Below, in pieces: positions 54,701-63,642 of a stretch of 64,000 nucleotides of DNA. The stretch comes from Bacillota bacterium (GTDB taxonomy: Bacteria > Bacillota > Sulfobacillia > Sulfobacillales > Sulfobacillaceae), in NCBI GenBank assembly GCA_026627385.1, contig JAPNUR010000012.1, forward strand, positions 24,229 to 88,228, written 5' to 3'. Position numbers and translations under genes: made by a program. The first letter of the stretch is position 1. Each line of letters starts with the position of its first letter. The notes beneath the pieces are model-generated. The model was given only the letters and a program-made list of their open reading frames with translations, made no database searches and was not told the origin of the DNA.

Positions 54701-54769
54701 GAACCCGCACAATCCTTCCGGATCGGAGGATTTTAAGTCCTCTGCGTCTGCCGATTCCGCCATCCCGGC
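54681..54769 (-). tRNA. tRNA-Leu (anticodon UAA)
   Basis: The minus strand reads GCCGGGA (acceptor) at 54769, an anticodon stem-loop GAGGACTTAAAATCCTC with anticodon TAA, a long variable arm (CGATCCGGAAGGATTG), the T-arm GCGGGTTCAAGTCCCGC, then TCCCGGC, A and an encoded CCA (54683-54681). The class II long variable arm and anticodon give Leu-UAA. Transcription ends at the hairpin just downstream. Partial duplication of its 3' end is seen 1.3 kb away. Confidence 0.95.
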
Positions 54770-54784
54770 ATATCTCTCATCTTT

Positions 54785-55204
54785 TTACGCGCCGCGGCCC
54801 CCACGCTTAGACTCCGTGTTTCGCCGCAAATCCTGCAGCCGATCCTCGCTGTCGCGCATAAATCGCTGCATCTTATCCTCAAACGACACTTGCTGGGCGC
54901 GACGATCACGATCCGATCGGTGATCGCGCCGGGGCCCGCGCTCATGTGCCACGGTGGCTGATTTGGGCTGGGCTTGCCGGATGGACAGCGCAATCTTGCC
55001 GTTGGCGTCCATCGACAATACCTTCACCTGCACCTTATCGTTTTCCTTATAGTAGTCTTTTATGTCTTTCACAAAGGCATCTGCAACCTCGGAAATGTGA
55101 ACAAGCCCTGTTCTGCCATTCGGCAACACGACGAAGGCGCCGAAGTGGGTAATGCCACTAATGGTGCCTTCCACTATCTGACCAACTTCCAGTTCAGATG
55201 CCAT
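54785..55204 (-). CDS. yabR: S1 domain RNA-binding protein (YabR-like)
   Basis: 139 residues. The N-terminal 75 form an S1 OB-fold: EVGQIVEGTISGITHFGAFV, GLVHISEVAD, VKVLSMDANGKIALSIRQ. An Arg/Asp-rich tail follows. AGGAGG lies somewhat far (about 14 bases) from ATG 55204. The position next to divIC is conserved in Firmicutes. Family members bind RNA or ribosomes. Confidence 0.92.
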   Translation of the reverse strand: MASELEVGQIVEGTISGITHFGAFVVLPNGRTGLVHISEVADAFVKDIKDYYKENDKVQVKVLSMDANGKIALSIRQAQPKSATVAHERGPRRDHRSDRDRRAQQVSFEDKMQRFMRDSEDRLQDLRRNTESKRGGRGA

Positions 55205-55309
55205 TGAGACTTCAAAGTCCTCCTGTAGAAACGAATAAGCTATAGAGCATTATATGGCCGAAGGCAGAAAAATGTCAACGGAAACCCCGTCAGAAACTGC
55301 CAATTTTTT

Positions 55310-55576
55310 CTAAGGAGCGCTGGTGATGGTCGGCAGTGGCGCTTGGCCGGACAGAATGCGCTTGAGCATCTGGCGATTATGGAGTTCATGGATATCGGCT
55401 TTCAAAACCCGGTTATCCTCCTGCACGACAGCGATTTGCTGGTCCAGCGTATGTTCGGCCTGCCGAATCACAAGAATATGATGCACCGACACCACGGTCC
55501 AGTATACCAGGTAGGTCCCTATGACAATCGTGACGGCGCGTCGCCAGCGAAAGCGCCATCGTTTTTTGGCGGTCAC
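55310..55576 (-). CDS. divIC: Septum formation initiator (DivIC/FtsB)
   Basis: 88 residues: a basic cytoplasmic N-terminus, one membrane helix (about 14-33) and an extracytoplasmic coiled coil (IRQAEHTLDQQIAVVQEDNRV). This is the FtsB/DivIC layout; the protein helps assemble the divisome with FtsL and DivIB. GTG 55576 overlaps the upstream stop by four bases (GTGA). Confidence 0.88.
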   Translation of the reverse strand: MTAKKRWRFRWRRAVTIVIGTYLVYWTVVSVHHILVIRQAEHTLDQQIAVVQEDNRVLKADIHELHNRQMLKRILSGQAPLPTITSAP

Positions 55577-55806
55577 TCTGGCGTCACCTCCTCATCCTCT
55601 CCAAAGACGCCTAAAGGATCGCCGGAAATCACGAGAACCACCTCATACCCTTTGTTCTTCGCACGATTGTAAAGGGTGGCCACCGTTGCCGGGGCTAACC
55701 CGAGTTTTTTGGCGACGACCTCGTTAGACTGTCCCGTTTCTTTTAATGCCACCACTTGGCGCTCGCGAAATGAGAGCCGCTCTAAGCCCCGAATTTCGAT
55801 CTGCAT
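55573..55806 (-). CDS. Small helix-turn-helix protein (sigma region 4-like)
   Basis: 77 residues. LSFRERQVVALKETGQSNEVVAKKLGLAPATV is a LuxR/sigma-70 region-4 type helix-turn-helix; an acidic C-terminal tail follows. There is no regulatory domain. It sits between yabQ and divIC, where B. subtilis has no such gene, and overlaps divIC by 4 bases. It may tune expression of the cluster; the target is unknown. Confidence 0.75.
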   Translation of the reverse strand: MQIEIRGLERLSFRERQVVALKETGQSNEVVAKKLGLAPATVATLYNRAKNKGYEVVLVISGDPLGVFGEDEEVTPE

Positions 55807-55906
55807 ATTCCCTCAACTTATCCACAATCTGTGCACAACCTGTGTACAAATTCAGTACAAAATTAGTACGATGTTTTTACATTATAGGATATCCCCAGCT
55901 GTGATG

Positions 55907-56314
55907 TCACGCATTTGGTGGGTCTTTGGGTTTCTGCCGCCGACGGAAGTAATAGCGGACAGCGCGCACCGCACGCACGCCTGGCCATAACGCGTAATGC
56001 ACCAGGCGGGCTTGCCTTCGGGCTATGGCAACCAACAGGGGAAAGGCCCACGGGGCTCCGAGCCCATTCCACACCAGAAACCCTAATAATAAAAAGAGAA
56101 TGCTCCAAATGCGGAACACGCCCCACTCGGACCAGAAAATCACGATGAGGTACAGCGCGGCGGCAACCACAAACCAGAACCAGTCGAGGAACTCCCGGAG
56201 TCCGGGCCATATGCGGTAGACAGCGCGGCAAGCGCCATAGACGGTCGACAGCAAACCGAACGCCACGCCGGTTAAGATCCACGTGCTAATAATTGTCAAG
56301 GCGCTGGAGGCCAT
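55907..56314 (-). CDS. yabQ: Spore cortex biosynthesis protein YabQ
   Basis: 135 residues with about four membrane helices and a basic C-terminal tail, as in YabQ. The order yabP-yabQ-divIC is diagnostic. In B. subtilis YabQ localises to the forespore outer membrane and is needed for cortex formation. ATG 56314 follows GAGGTAGG. Confidence 0.85.
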   Translation of the reverse strand: MASSALTIISTWILTGVAFGLLSTVYGACRAVYRIWPGLREFLDWFWFVVAAALYLIVIFWSEWGVFRIWSILFLLLGFLVWNGLGAPWAFPLLVAIARRQARLVHYALWPGVRAVRAVRYYFRRRQKPKDPPNA

Positions 56315-56326
56315 CGTCCTACCTCG

Positions 56327-56602
56327 TCAACGCCACAGTTTTTTCCAGGGATTTTCCGGTGTCCGTGATGACGAGCGCTTCTTGCCGTACTGCAGCGCGT
56401 CAAATTCTCCGCTCGCCACAAAGCGGCCCTGTTCTAAGTCCAGGGTTTCGATGCGGAGATTGTGGCCGCGCACCGTGAGTGGGCCCATCGTGGTGAGCAG
56501 CACAATGGTATCGTCGTCAAAATTATCCACGTGCTGTACGCCTTGTAACGACAAATTTTGTCGGTCGACTAGCATGATCGAGTGCTCACGCTTTTCGTCC
56601 AC
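56327..56602 (-). CDS. yabP: Sporulation protein YabP
   Basis: 91 residues of the YabP/YqfC fold: EHSIMLVDRQNLSLQGVQHV, VLLTTMGPLTVRGHNLRIE, GRFVASGEFDALQYG. GTG 56602 has AAGGGG about nine bases upstream. It lies 12 bases before yabQ. YabP is made in the mother cell and needed for cortex assembly. Confidence 0.9.
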   Translation of the reverse strand: MDEKREHSIMLVDRQNLSLQGVQHVDNFDDDTIVLLTTMGPLTVRGHNLRIETLDLEQGRFVASGEFDALQYGKKRSSSRTPENPWKKLWR

Positions 56603-56661
56603 GGCACGGACCCCTTTTCCGCGAGTAATGTCTATCCCATGCTATGCGACCGCTACAATGA

Positions 56662-56901
56662 TTAGACCTCGCGGTACAGGGTTGGAGCATCCTTGGCCGG
56701 CACATTCTCCCGCACCGCTTCCACGCGCACTGTGCGCAGGCCGCTGGGCAAATTGAGTTCAATCTGGTCTCCCACCTTCACCTCATATGAGGCTTTCACC
56801 ACTCGGCCGTTCACGCTGACTCGGCCTTGATCTAAGGCTTCCTTGGCCAACGTCCGCCGTTTTATAAGGCGGCTAACCTTCAGATACTTGTCAATGCGCA
56901 T
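56662..56901 (-). CDS. rqcP: S4 domain RNA-binding protein RqcP
   Basis: 79 residues that are essentially one S4 domain (MRIDKYLKVSRLIKRRTLAK, GRVSVNGRVVKASYEVKVGD). RqcP (YabO/Hsp15 family) binds stalled 50S subunits and supports alanine tailing in ribosome quality control. ATG 56901 is preferred to ATG 56907 because GGGAGG then has the right spacing. Confidence 0.9.
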   Translation of the reverse strand: MRIDKYLKVSRLIKRRTLAKEALDQGRVSVNGRVVKASYEVKVGDQIELNLPSGLRTVRVEAVRENVPAKDAPTLYREV

Positions 56902-56930
56902 AGTCATCCTCCCATTTCGATTATCAACAT

Positions 56931-56962
56931 AAAAAAGAGGCCGTGCCCTTGGACACGACCTC
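56931..56962 (-). terminator. Terminator downstream of the HU gene
   Basis: GAGGTCGTGTCC / GGCACGGCCTC (minus strand, with mismatches) is followed by TTTTTT. It would end most hup transcripts before rqcP. Confidence 0.7.
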
Positions 56963-56978
56963 AGTATAATGGATGACC

Positions 56979-57254
56979 CTATTTCGCCACCGACTCTTTG
57001 AGCGCCTTGCCCGCCTTAAACGCCGGCACGCGGCTCGAGGAAATCTCCAACGTCGCTCCCGTCCGAGGATTGCGGCCCACGCGCGCTGCCCGCTCACGGA
57101 CTTCAAAGGTGCCAAATCCAACCAGCGAGACCCTTTCCCCTTTCATCAGCGCGGCCTCGATACTTTCCACCACCGCGTTGACCGCCCGTTCCGCATCCTT
57201 TTTCGTCATGCCGGCCCGTTCTGCCACCTCGGTTACCAACTCTGCCTTGTTCAA
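56979..57254 (-). CDS. hup: HU-family DNA-binding protein
   Basis: 91 residues, standard HU length. [22 protein letters not shown] is the DNA-binding arm signature. The start is TTG 57254, seven bases after GGAGG. HU bends and compacts DNA. Its position between mazG and rqcP is common in clostridial-type clusters but not in B. subtilis. Confidence 0.95.
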   Translation of the reverse strand: MNKAELVTEVAERAGMTKKDAERAVNAVVESIEAALMKGERVSLVGFGTFEVRERAARVGRNPRTGATLEISSSRVPAFKAGKALKESVAK

Positions 57255-57298
57255 AATGGTCCCTCCTAATAGAATCGTTAACAGATTTTCGCATCCAC

Positions 57299-58183
57299 TT
57301 ATTCGCCAAGATTTTGGGAAATCCTTTTTTTACCGCCTCTGGACGCGATTCTGTCATGAAGGCGGACAACCTTTTTCCATAATGCCCACTCAGCATCAGC
57401 GTGATGACGGCGTCCACTGTCAGCCACGGCCCAGGCAGCGTCTGCCAGAATTTCCTCTATTTTTCCCGGGTTCCTGTCAAAACATACCTCTAGCAAGGCT
57501 AGCACGTCCTGATATACCGAGCTTTTGGGGACAACCCCATTTTTGGCGGCGCGGCGCGCAGCCACCAGGGCGGGATAAACCCAGGTGGCTGATGACTCAT
57601 GCTCAGGCTCTGCTGCCTTCAGCGCCTCCCATTGCTGGCGCACAGCCTCAGCATTTTCGGCTTTGGCCTCGCCAAAGACATGGGGATGGCGGCGTATCAG
57701 CTTTTGCGCTTCGCGCTCAGCAATCGCCGCAAAGTCCGCGTGGGGCAGCAAAGCCCCCTGGAACACCACCTGCAGCAACACGTCGCCTAATTCTTCCACG
57801 AACCCATCTACGTCGCCTGCAACGAGCGCCTCCGACGCCTCGTAACTTTCATCCAAGAGATAACGCAAAAGCGAGTCTGGCGTCTGCTGTTTATCCCACG
57901 GACATCCGTCAGGGCCCAATAGTCGCTCCATGACGTACAATAATGGCCCTGCGGCAACCGGCACACCGGGCAAGACTAACACATCCCCGCTCGCCAACTC
58001 CAAGTCCCGGAGATCGTTGATGGTATACAATTCTTCGGCCCCGGATGCGCGTCGAACAACGACGTGAGCGTCCCCGGGAAACAGATGAGCAAAACGTTGA
58101 GACACTGCCTCTAAGCGCAAGGGTCCAGCAAGACAAAAACGATCGGACGGGCCATCGATCTTCGTAAGCGTCCACTCGGCCAT
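57299..58183 (-). CDS. mazG: MazG-family nucleoside triphosphate pyrophosphohydrolase
   Basis: 294 residues. The MazG motif is [20 protein letters not shown], then [19 protein letters not shown] metal ligands ([13 protein letters not shown]) and HPHVFG. The N-terminal ~95 residues look like a trimmed remnant of the methylase domain found in YabN ([12 protein letters not shown]). ATG 58183 follows GGGGAGG. It hydrolyses NTPs to NMPs and PPi. spoVB is immediately upstream, as in the yabM-yabN order. Confidence 0.9.
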   Translation of the reverse strand: MAEWTLTKIDGPSDRFCLAGPLRLEAVSQRFAHLFPGDAHVVVRRASGAEELYTINDLRDLELASGDVLVLPGVPVAAGPLLYVMERLLGPDGCPWDKQQTPDSLLRYLLDESYEASEALVAGDVDGFVEELGDVLLQVVFQGALLPHADFAAIAEREAQKLIRRHPHVFGEAKAENAEAVRQQWEALKAAEPEHESSATWVYPALVAARRAAKNGVVPKSSVYQDVLALLEVCFDRNPGKIEEILADAAWAVADSGRRHHADAEWALWKKVVRLHDRIASRGGKKRISQNLGE

Positions 58184-58255
58184 GACACGCCTCCCCGATG
58201 ACATCGCGGCTTGCCGCAGGCATAGTATAGCAAAACATCGCCAAAATCCCCTATT

Positions 58256-59776
58256 TTAACGATCTTTCAAGCGAGACCAAACCGTGGATAACTCGCCGCA
58301 CCAGAAAAGCACCAGGCCGTAAATCACGATGCCCATGGGTACCGCAGTGAAGACGCGAACCCAGACGGGCAGGGTCCCAGGGACCACCGCCCAGACATGC
58401 AATCCCATAGCCATCACTACGGTGCCCACCAACGGCCAACGCATGCTCCGCAATGGATGGGTGCCGGGGCCGACGATCCGCGTCCAATCGCGCCAATTGA
58501 GATACGCCGCGGTAATAGAGGCCGCCACCGTCCCCACAGCCGCGCCCCGAATGCCCCAAAAGGGCAGCGCGGTCAACCACCAGGTAAGGACAAACTTGAC
58601 CGCGGCACCGTAAACGAGGTTGCGCACCGGGACCCATCCATGACCCGACGCCTGTAGCGAGGATCCCATGACCTGCTGGATCGCCAATACAGGCGACCCA
58701 ATGGCGAGTACTTGGAGTGCACCCGCCGCGCCCGACTCGCCGTACAAGAGCCAGGTTAAAGGCCGCGCCAGCAGCATCAGGCCCCCCGCCATGGGCAGAC
58801 CCACAATCCACACCAAGTGAATGGCTCGGTCCACCTCTTGATTGGCGGCATCCCGGTCGTGGCCCACAAGGGCCTGGGCAATAGCGGGTACCAGGGAAAC
58901 CGCCAAGGCGGCCCCTACCACCATGGTCAAGTTAATGAGCGGCATCGCTTCGCCGCTCAACTGCCCAAAGCGCGCTGTCGCCGCCTCCAGCGAAAGCCCC
59001 GTTAAGCGCAGGCGCGACGGCACAAACATGGAGTCCGCCATCATCATCAAAGGAAACAAAAGGCCCGAAAGCGACATGGGTAAGGCCAGCATTAATAACC
59101 GCCACAAGTCGTAGGTCGGAAAGCGGCCTTTTAATGACCAACGTCCATTCAGGACTCGCCGCCATCCCAAAAACGCCATTCCCACCAGCGCCCCAACCGG
59201 CGCGCCTAGCGTTGCGCCAGCCGCAGCCTTGTCCACGCCGGCCGGCAAAAAGTGGTAGGCCAAGGGAAACATCACCATGACGCGGGCGACTTGCTCCAGA
59301 ATTTGCGAGACAGCAGTCGGGCGCATATCTTGGTATCCTTGGAAGTACCCCCGAAAGCTGGCTTCGAGAGCCACAAAGGCTAACGCGGGCGCCAGCGCCC
59401 GAATCGACCAGGTGGCTGCCGGTTCTTCAAACAAGCCCACGGCAATTTGCGGCGCGGCCAATTCCATGGCCACCGCCAACAGCATGCCCACAATGCCCAA
59501 CACCAACTGCGCCCACGACGCCAGCCGTTCAGCCCCCTCGACGTCCTGGCGCGATAATTTTTCAGCCGTTTGCTTGGCCAACGCGGTGGGAATGCCGTTG
59601 ACGGATACTGCTAACAAGATGGCGTATAGGGGATAGGCCATTTGAAAGAGGCCGACCCCGTAATCTCCCAGAACCCGCGGAAGAAAAATGCGGTAGACGG
59701 CCCCAATCAATTTGGAAATAAACGAGCCAATGGAGAGCCAAAACGCCCCCCGCCACACGGAATGATGCTGTCTCAT
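58256..59776 (-). CDS. spoVB: SpoVB-type MOP-superfamily flippase
   Basis: 506 residues with about 14 membrane helices; N-terminal GAFWLSIGSFISKLIGAVYRI is typical of SpoVB/MurJ-like lipid flippases. In spore formers SpoVB is needed for cortex peptidoglycan and it lies beside yabN/mazG. ATG 59776 has GGGGGG upstream. It differs clearly from the second MOP flippase at 61321. Confidence 0.85.
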   Translation of the reverse strand: MRQHHSVWRGAFWLSIGSFISKLIGAVYRIFLPRVLGDYGVGLFQMAYPLYAILLAVSVNGIPTALAKQTAEKLSRQDVEGAERLASWAQLVLGIVGMLLAVAMELAAPQIAVGLFEEPAATWSIRALAPALAFVALEASFRGYFQGYQDMRPTAVSQILEQVARVMVMFPLAYHFLPAGVDKAAAGATLGAPVGALVGMAFLGWRRVLNGRWSLKGRFPTYDLWRLLMLALPMSLSGLLFPLMMMADSMFVPSRLRLTGLSLEAATARFGQLSGEAMPLINLTMVVGAALAVSLVPAIAQALVGHDRDAANQEVDRAIHLVWIVGLPMAGGLMLLARPLTWLLYGESGAAGALQVLAIGSPVLAIQQVMGSSLQASGHGWVPVRNLVYGAAVKFVLTWWLTALPFWGIRGAAVGTVAASITAAYLNWRDWTRIVGPGTHPLRSMRWPLVGTVVMAMGLHVWAVVPGTLPVWVRVFTAVPMGIVIYGLVLFWCGELSTVWSRLKDR

Positions 59777-59847
59777 AGGAGCCCCCCGGTGATCCATTCA
59801 GCTCATGGATATGCCCGAGGTTGACCAATGAGACCGGAGCCCGCTGA

Positions 59848-61143
59848 TTACCTCCGCCGGAGCTCCTGGAAGGCCACCTCCACGGCCCTCAAGGTGTCGT
59901 CAATCATCATGTCATCATGGACAGCCGAGACGAACCAGGCTTCAAACCGGCTCGGCGCCAGATAAATGCCTTGATCGAGCATGAGGCGGTGAAATTGGGC
60001 AAAGCGCACCTTATCCGCCTTTTGCGCCGAGGTGTAGTTCGTCACCTGGCTGTCCCCGAAAAACACCGTAAAGCCCGATCCGGCACGGTTAATGGTGACG
60101 GGAATGTGATACACCTGCGCCCAATGTAAGATGCCGTCGGCTAGCCGCGATGCCAGTCGCTCCATGCGCGGATAGGGGTTTTCGTTGCGCAGCACCTGTA
60201 ACGTCGCCAGGCCGGCGGCCGACGATAAGGGGTTGCCCGCTAGGGTGCCCGCTTGAAACATGCCCCCTAATGGAGCCACCAACGCCATGATGTCACGCCG
60301 CCCGCCATAGGCCCCGGCGGGCAACCCGCCGCCAATGATTTTGCCCAGCGCATACAGATCCGGGATCACGCCCAACATGGCGCCGGCCGATCCGTAGTGA
60401 AATCGATAGGCGGTAATCACCTCGTCAAAAATCAAGAGTGCGCCAACTTTGCGCGTCAATGCGGCCATCGCTTCGAGGTATCCGGGCTCGGGCTTGACAA
60501 TGCCCATATTCCCCACAATAGGCTCGGTCAGAACGCACGCCACCTCTGAGCCCACTGTGTCTAAGGTTCTCCGCAAGGCTTCAACATCATTAAACGGGAG
60601 ACTGATCACATCCTGGGTGACCCCGGCTGGCACGCCCAGGCTGTCGGCTGCACCCACCGTCGAGGCGCCAGATCCGGCCTTGACGAGGACCGCATCGCTG
60701 TGGCCGTGATACGCGCCCTCAAATTTAATCACGTAGCGACGCCCTGTGTACGCGCGCGCCAACCGAATGGCCGACATCACCGCTTCCGTGCCTGTCGTGG
60801 TGAAGCGCACCTGCTCCAAACCTTGGATGGATCGGCACAGCTCCTCGGCCAACAGAATTTCGTCCGGATGCGGCGTGCCCAATAACGGCCCTCGGCCCAT
60901 CGCCTCGCGCACCGCCTGCACCACGGCCGGATGGCTATGTCCCAACACTAAGGGCCCAAATGCGGCCAAGTAATCAAGATAACGATTTCCATCCACATCA
61001 ATGAGGTAAGCACCTTCGCCCCTTGCCATCACGACCGGCGGATTGCCGCCCACTCCTTGAAAGGACCGTGCTGGTGAATTGACCCCGCCTGCAATCACCG
61101 CTTCAGCGCGTTGAAACCAGGTTGTCGATAAGTGTCTGACCAT
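59848..61143 (-). CDS. hemL: Glutamate-1-semialdehyde 2,1-aminomutase
   Basis: 431 residues. GGVNSPARSFQGVGG, TGTEAVMSAIRLAR, LIFDEVITAYRF and the PLP Lys in LGKIIGGGLPAG are all HemL signatures. The enzyme makes 5-aminolevulinate in the C5 tetrapyrrole pathway. ATG 61143 follows GAAGGG. Other heme genes are not nearby; a second copy elsewhere is possible. Confidence 0.94.
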   Translation of the reverse strand: MVRHLSTTWFQRAEAVIAGGVNSPARSFQGVGGNPPVVMARGEGAYLIDVDGNRYLDYLAAFGPLVLGHSHPAVVQAVREAMGRGPLLGTPHPDEILLAEELCRSIQGLEQVRFTTTGTEAVMSAIRLARAYTGRRYVIKFEGAYHGHSDAVLVKAGSGASTVGAADSLGVPAGVTQDVISLPFNDVEALRRTLDTVGSEVACVLTEPIVGNMGIVKPEPGYLEAMAALTRKVGALLIFDEVITAYRFHYGSAGAMLGVIPDLYALGKIIGGGLPAGAYGGRRDIMALVAPLGGMFQAGTLAGNPLSSAAGLATLQVLRNENPYPRMERLASRLADGILHWAQVYHIPVTINRAGSGFTVFFGDSQVTNYTSAQKADKVRFAQFHRLMLDQGIYLAPSRFEAWFVSAVHDDMMIDDTLRAVEVAFQELRRR

Positions 61144-61320
61144 GTCCACCCTTCTTTCCAGAATACCTCATCAAATCATATGGTTTGGCGGCTCAGCTAC
61201 CAAAAAGCTGAAGCCGACGCCTTTCGGCTCTCGGTTCACGAACACGGGCGCCTCACAATCAGTCCCCATGTCGTTGCCCTCCCAGCGTTCCCGCCAACCC
61301 CATCAGTTGTACCTGCAGTG

Positions 61321-62808
61321 TTACGCCCAGGGAGGGTGAAACGGCACATGACGCTTGAGCCGCTGAATGTGCCGCGCCCCCCAGCGCCCGCGCTGCTCAA
61401 TGGCTCCGGTTACCGTGGCCAAAACCGCCAATGCCAGTAATAGAGCACCCAAAGGTCCGAGACCCAGCGCTTTTGCGAGACCATAGGAGGCCACCATCGC
61501 CGCCGAAGGTACCATTGGCCAACCGAAGGCATCCCCATAGTCAAGCCAGAGACCATCCTTCAAAGCAAATGCGATGGTTAGTGCCGTGGCCAACACCCAT
61601 CCCCAGAGGTAGGGATAAACGGCCGCAACCGGTCCCGCCTTGAGCAGTAAGAGGGGCGTGGCAATCAGCGTCACGAGCCCTGACGCCACCATGGGCCAAA
61701 AATTTCCGCGCGGCTGGCCGATGCCGGCTAATAAGGTGCCCCCGAGGCGACTGACCGACGATAGTCCAATGGCGATGGTCGCTGGCAGCAAATAGGCGGC
61801 CGTATGGGCATACTGCGGACCGAAAACCGTCACTGAAATCCAATGACGCTCCATGATGGTAACAACACTTAATGGGTAAATCAGGTAGTTGTTGTAACGG
61901 AACGCTAAGGTGGCGCGCATGCGGATTAACTCGGGCTGGTGTTGCACTTCCGACAGCCATGGCAGCACCACGATATTAAAGGCCCACGTGATGTTGGCGA
62001 TAAAGCCAATTATCTTAAGGCTATTGGTCAAAAATCCGGCCGCACTAAAGGATACCAATCCCATCGTAATCACCAAAAACGGCTGCTGAAAGGACTTAAA
62101 AATATTGCCGGCCCACATAGGCAGGCCATAGCGCAAGAGCGTCCGCAAGTAAGACCAATCGGGGCGGAAGAGGCGGGGTAGATAAGGCCGGGACAGCACG
62201 CCAATGGTCACTACGCCGGCCACGGTGCCGGCTACCTGCCCCAAGGCTACCCACAGTAAAAGATGATGCGATCTCAGGCTGACGGCTGCCCCTATCACCA
62301 TTCCAACCGTCGATGCGAAGACCGGTAACACCATGGCCAGCGCCTGCCGCCGAAACAATTTCTGGCCGGACAACACCGCGGTTAGGATATTGGCCAGCGA
62401 GTTGACGACAAGGATGAGCCCCATGATCACAATAGCGGGCTCCAGTGCGGGAATACGGTAGAGCGCGGCAATAATGCCTGCCGACAGCGCCAAGCTACCC
62501 GCCAACACGACGCCAAAGCCGAGGCTGACCCACAATGTCAGCCAAAACGCGTCGTCTCTTTCGGGGCGTCCCGTGGCCAATGCGTACGTTAAAGCAGAAT
62601 TTAATCCTAAAGAAAGAAAGATACCAACCAGGCCTAAAATCTGAAGCAATACATTGATTTCTCCATAGCGAGCGGGATTGGCTACGATATGCGTGAGAAT
62701 CGCGGCCCCAGCCGTCTGCACGATTTGATTGACCAGCAACGCCATAAACACCACCACAACGTTACCAATCAAATAGCGTCCAACGCCCGGGTTAGAGCGC
62801 GAGACCAC
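61321..62808 (-). CDS. Polysaccharide/oligosaccharide flippase (MOP superfamily)
   Basis: 495 residues, about 14 membrane helices, of the Wzx-like PST family: the helix NVVVVFMALLVNQIVQTAGA, a second unit near 215 (LRYGLPMWAGNIFKSFQQP) and a C-terminal basic tail. GTG 62808 has AAGGAGG upstream. No glycosyltransferase genes adjoin it here, so the substrate (exopolysaccharide or teichoic-type units) is unknown. Confidence 0.8.
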   Translation of the reverse strand: MVSRSNPGVGRYLIGNVVVVFMALLVNQIVQTAGAAILTHIVANPARYGEINVLLQILGLVGIFLSLGLNSALTYALATGRPERDDAFWLTLWVSLGFGVVLAGSLALSAGIIAALYRIPALEPAIVIMGLILVVNSLANILTAVLSGQKLFRRQALAMVLPVFASTVGMVIGAAVSLRSHHLLLWVALGQVAGTVAGVVTIGVLSRPYLPRLFRPDWSYLRTLLRYGLPMWAGNIFKSFQQPFLVITMGLVSFSAAGFLTNSLKIIGFIANITWAFNIVVLPWLSEVQHQPELIRMRATLAFRYNNYLIYPLSVVTIMERHWISVTVFGPQYAHTAAYLLPATIAIGLSSVSRLGGTLLAGIGQPRGNFWPMVASGLVTLIATPLLLLKAGPVAAVYPYLWGWVLATALTIAFALKDGLWLDYGDAFGWPMVPSAAMVASYGLAKALGLGPLGALLLALAVLATVTGAIEQRGRWGARHIQRLKRHVPFHPPWA

Positions 62809-63105
62809 AAACCCTCACCTCCTTGCCTTCTCGCGATGGGACCGCCGCCTACGCCAGAAACGTGCCGTCGCGCACGAACGGTGTGCACGTTCTGCCGGAC
62901 AGATTGATGTGGCTTCATTTGCCATCGAGAGGCATCATGCTGACTAATGGCATCATATCATAGCGCGAAGCCCTCTTCGCGAATGAGGGATAATAAGCGG
63001 CGGCTCATCCCTAGGAGGCGGCGCGCAACCAGTGCGCTTTGAACGGGCATGGGTTAGCAAAGCCCCTTCTAGACACATACGGCACAAATCGACAATACTA
63101 AGCGT
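62809..63105. other. Divergent intergenic region
   Basis: About 300 bases between divergent genes. A short GCGAAG / CTTCGC inverted repeat lies near 62965-62980. No gene or clear promoter pair was identified. Confidence 0.4.
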
Positions 63106-63642
63106 ATGAATCGACAGTGGATCATCGCGGGAACAATCATCGCCGTCGGCGGCGCTATCTTCGTTGGAGCACGCATCACCGCGCTCCATGCCGCCGCTGT
63201 TCAACAAGATAGCGCTATTTGCCGAGCTTACTTGACTAATGCAGCTGAATTGCCGCATCCCCAGGCGCTGAAGCACTTAGAGGTGATGACCGTGCCAGGA
63301 AGCCAAGCGCGGCTTTTAAGTCATTGGCTCGCGGCGGAAGAAGGTCCCCTCTCGCCGTCCTTTTACGTGACCAGTGCCCACGTCGTGCTGTCTCATGTGC
63401 AACTGCATGGCAGCGGGTCCGTCACTCTGCATGCGGAGGCTACGGTAACCCGTCATTTTTACCCCCGGGGTTCAAACCAAGTGGAGTTCTATGTCAACTG
63501 TCTCATCCAATCGGCCCCCACGCCTAAAGTGGAAGGGGTCACGGTCAACACCAACCCCATCACAACCAACAGCAGCCCGGACGCCTTTAACCTTAATCTC
63601 TGGAATCTTCTGCCGGCTGCCCCCACCCCTCACGGCGACTAG
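63106..63642 (+). CDS. Exported or membrane-anchored hypothetical protein
   Basis: 178 residues with an uncleaved-looking N-terminal hydrophobic segment (about 5-22). The remainder is beta-rich and extracytoplasmic, with Cys residues near 39 and 132 and an Asn/Ser/Pro-rich tail. No family is recognised. The ribosome binding site is weak. It is followed by about 350 bases, to the window end, in which I see no gene. Confidence 0.6.
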   Translation: MNRQWIIAGTIIAVGGAIFVGARITALHAAAVQQDSAICRAYLTNAAELPHPQALKHLEVMTVPGSQARLLSHWLAAEEGPLSPSFYVTSAHVVLSHVQLHGSGSVTLHAEATVTRHFYPRGSNQVEFYVNCLIQSAPTPKVEGVTVNTNPITTNSSPDAFNLNLWNLLPAAPTPHGD

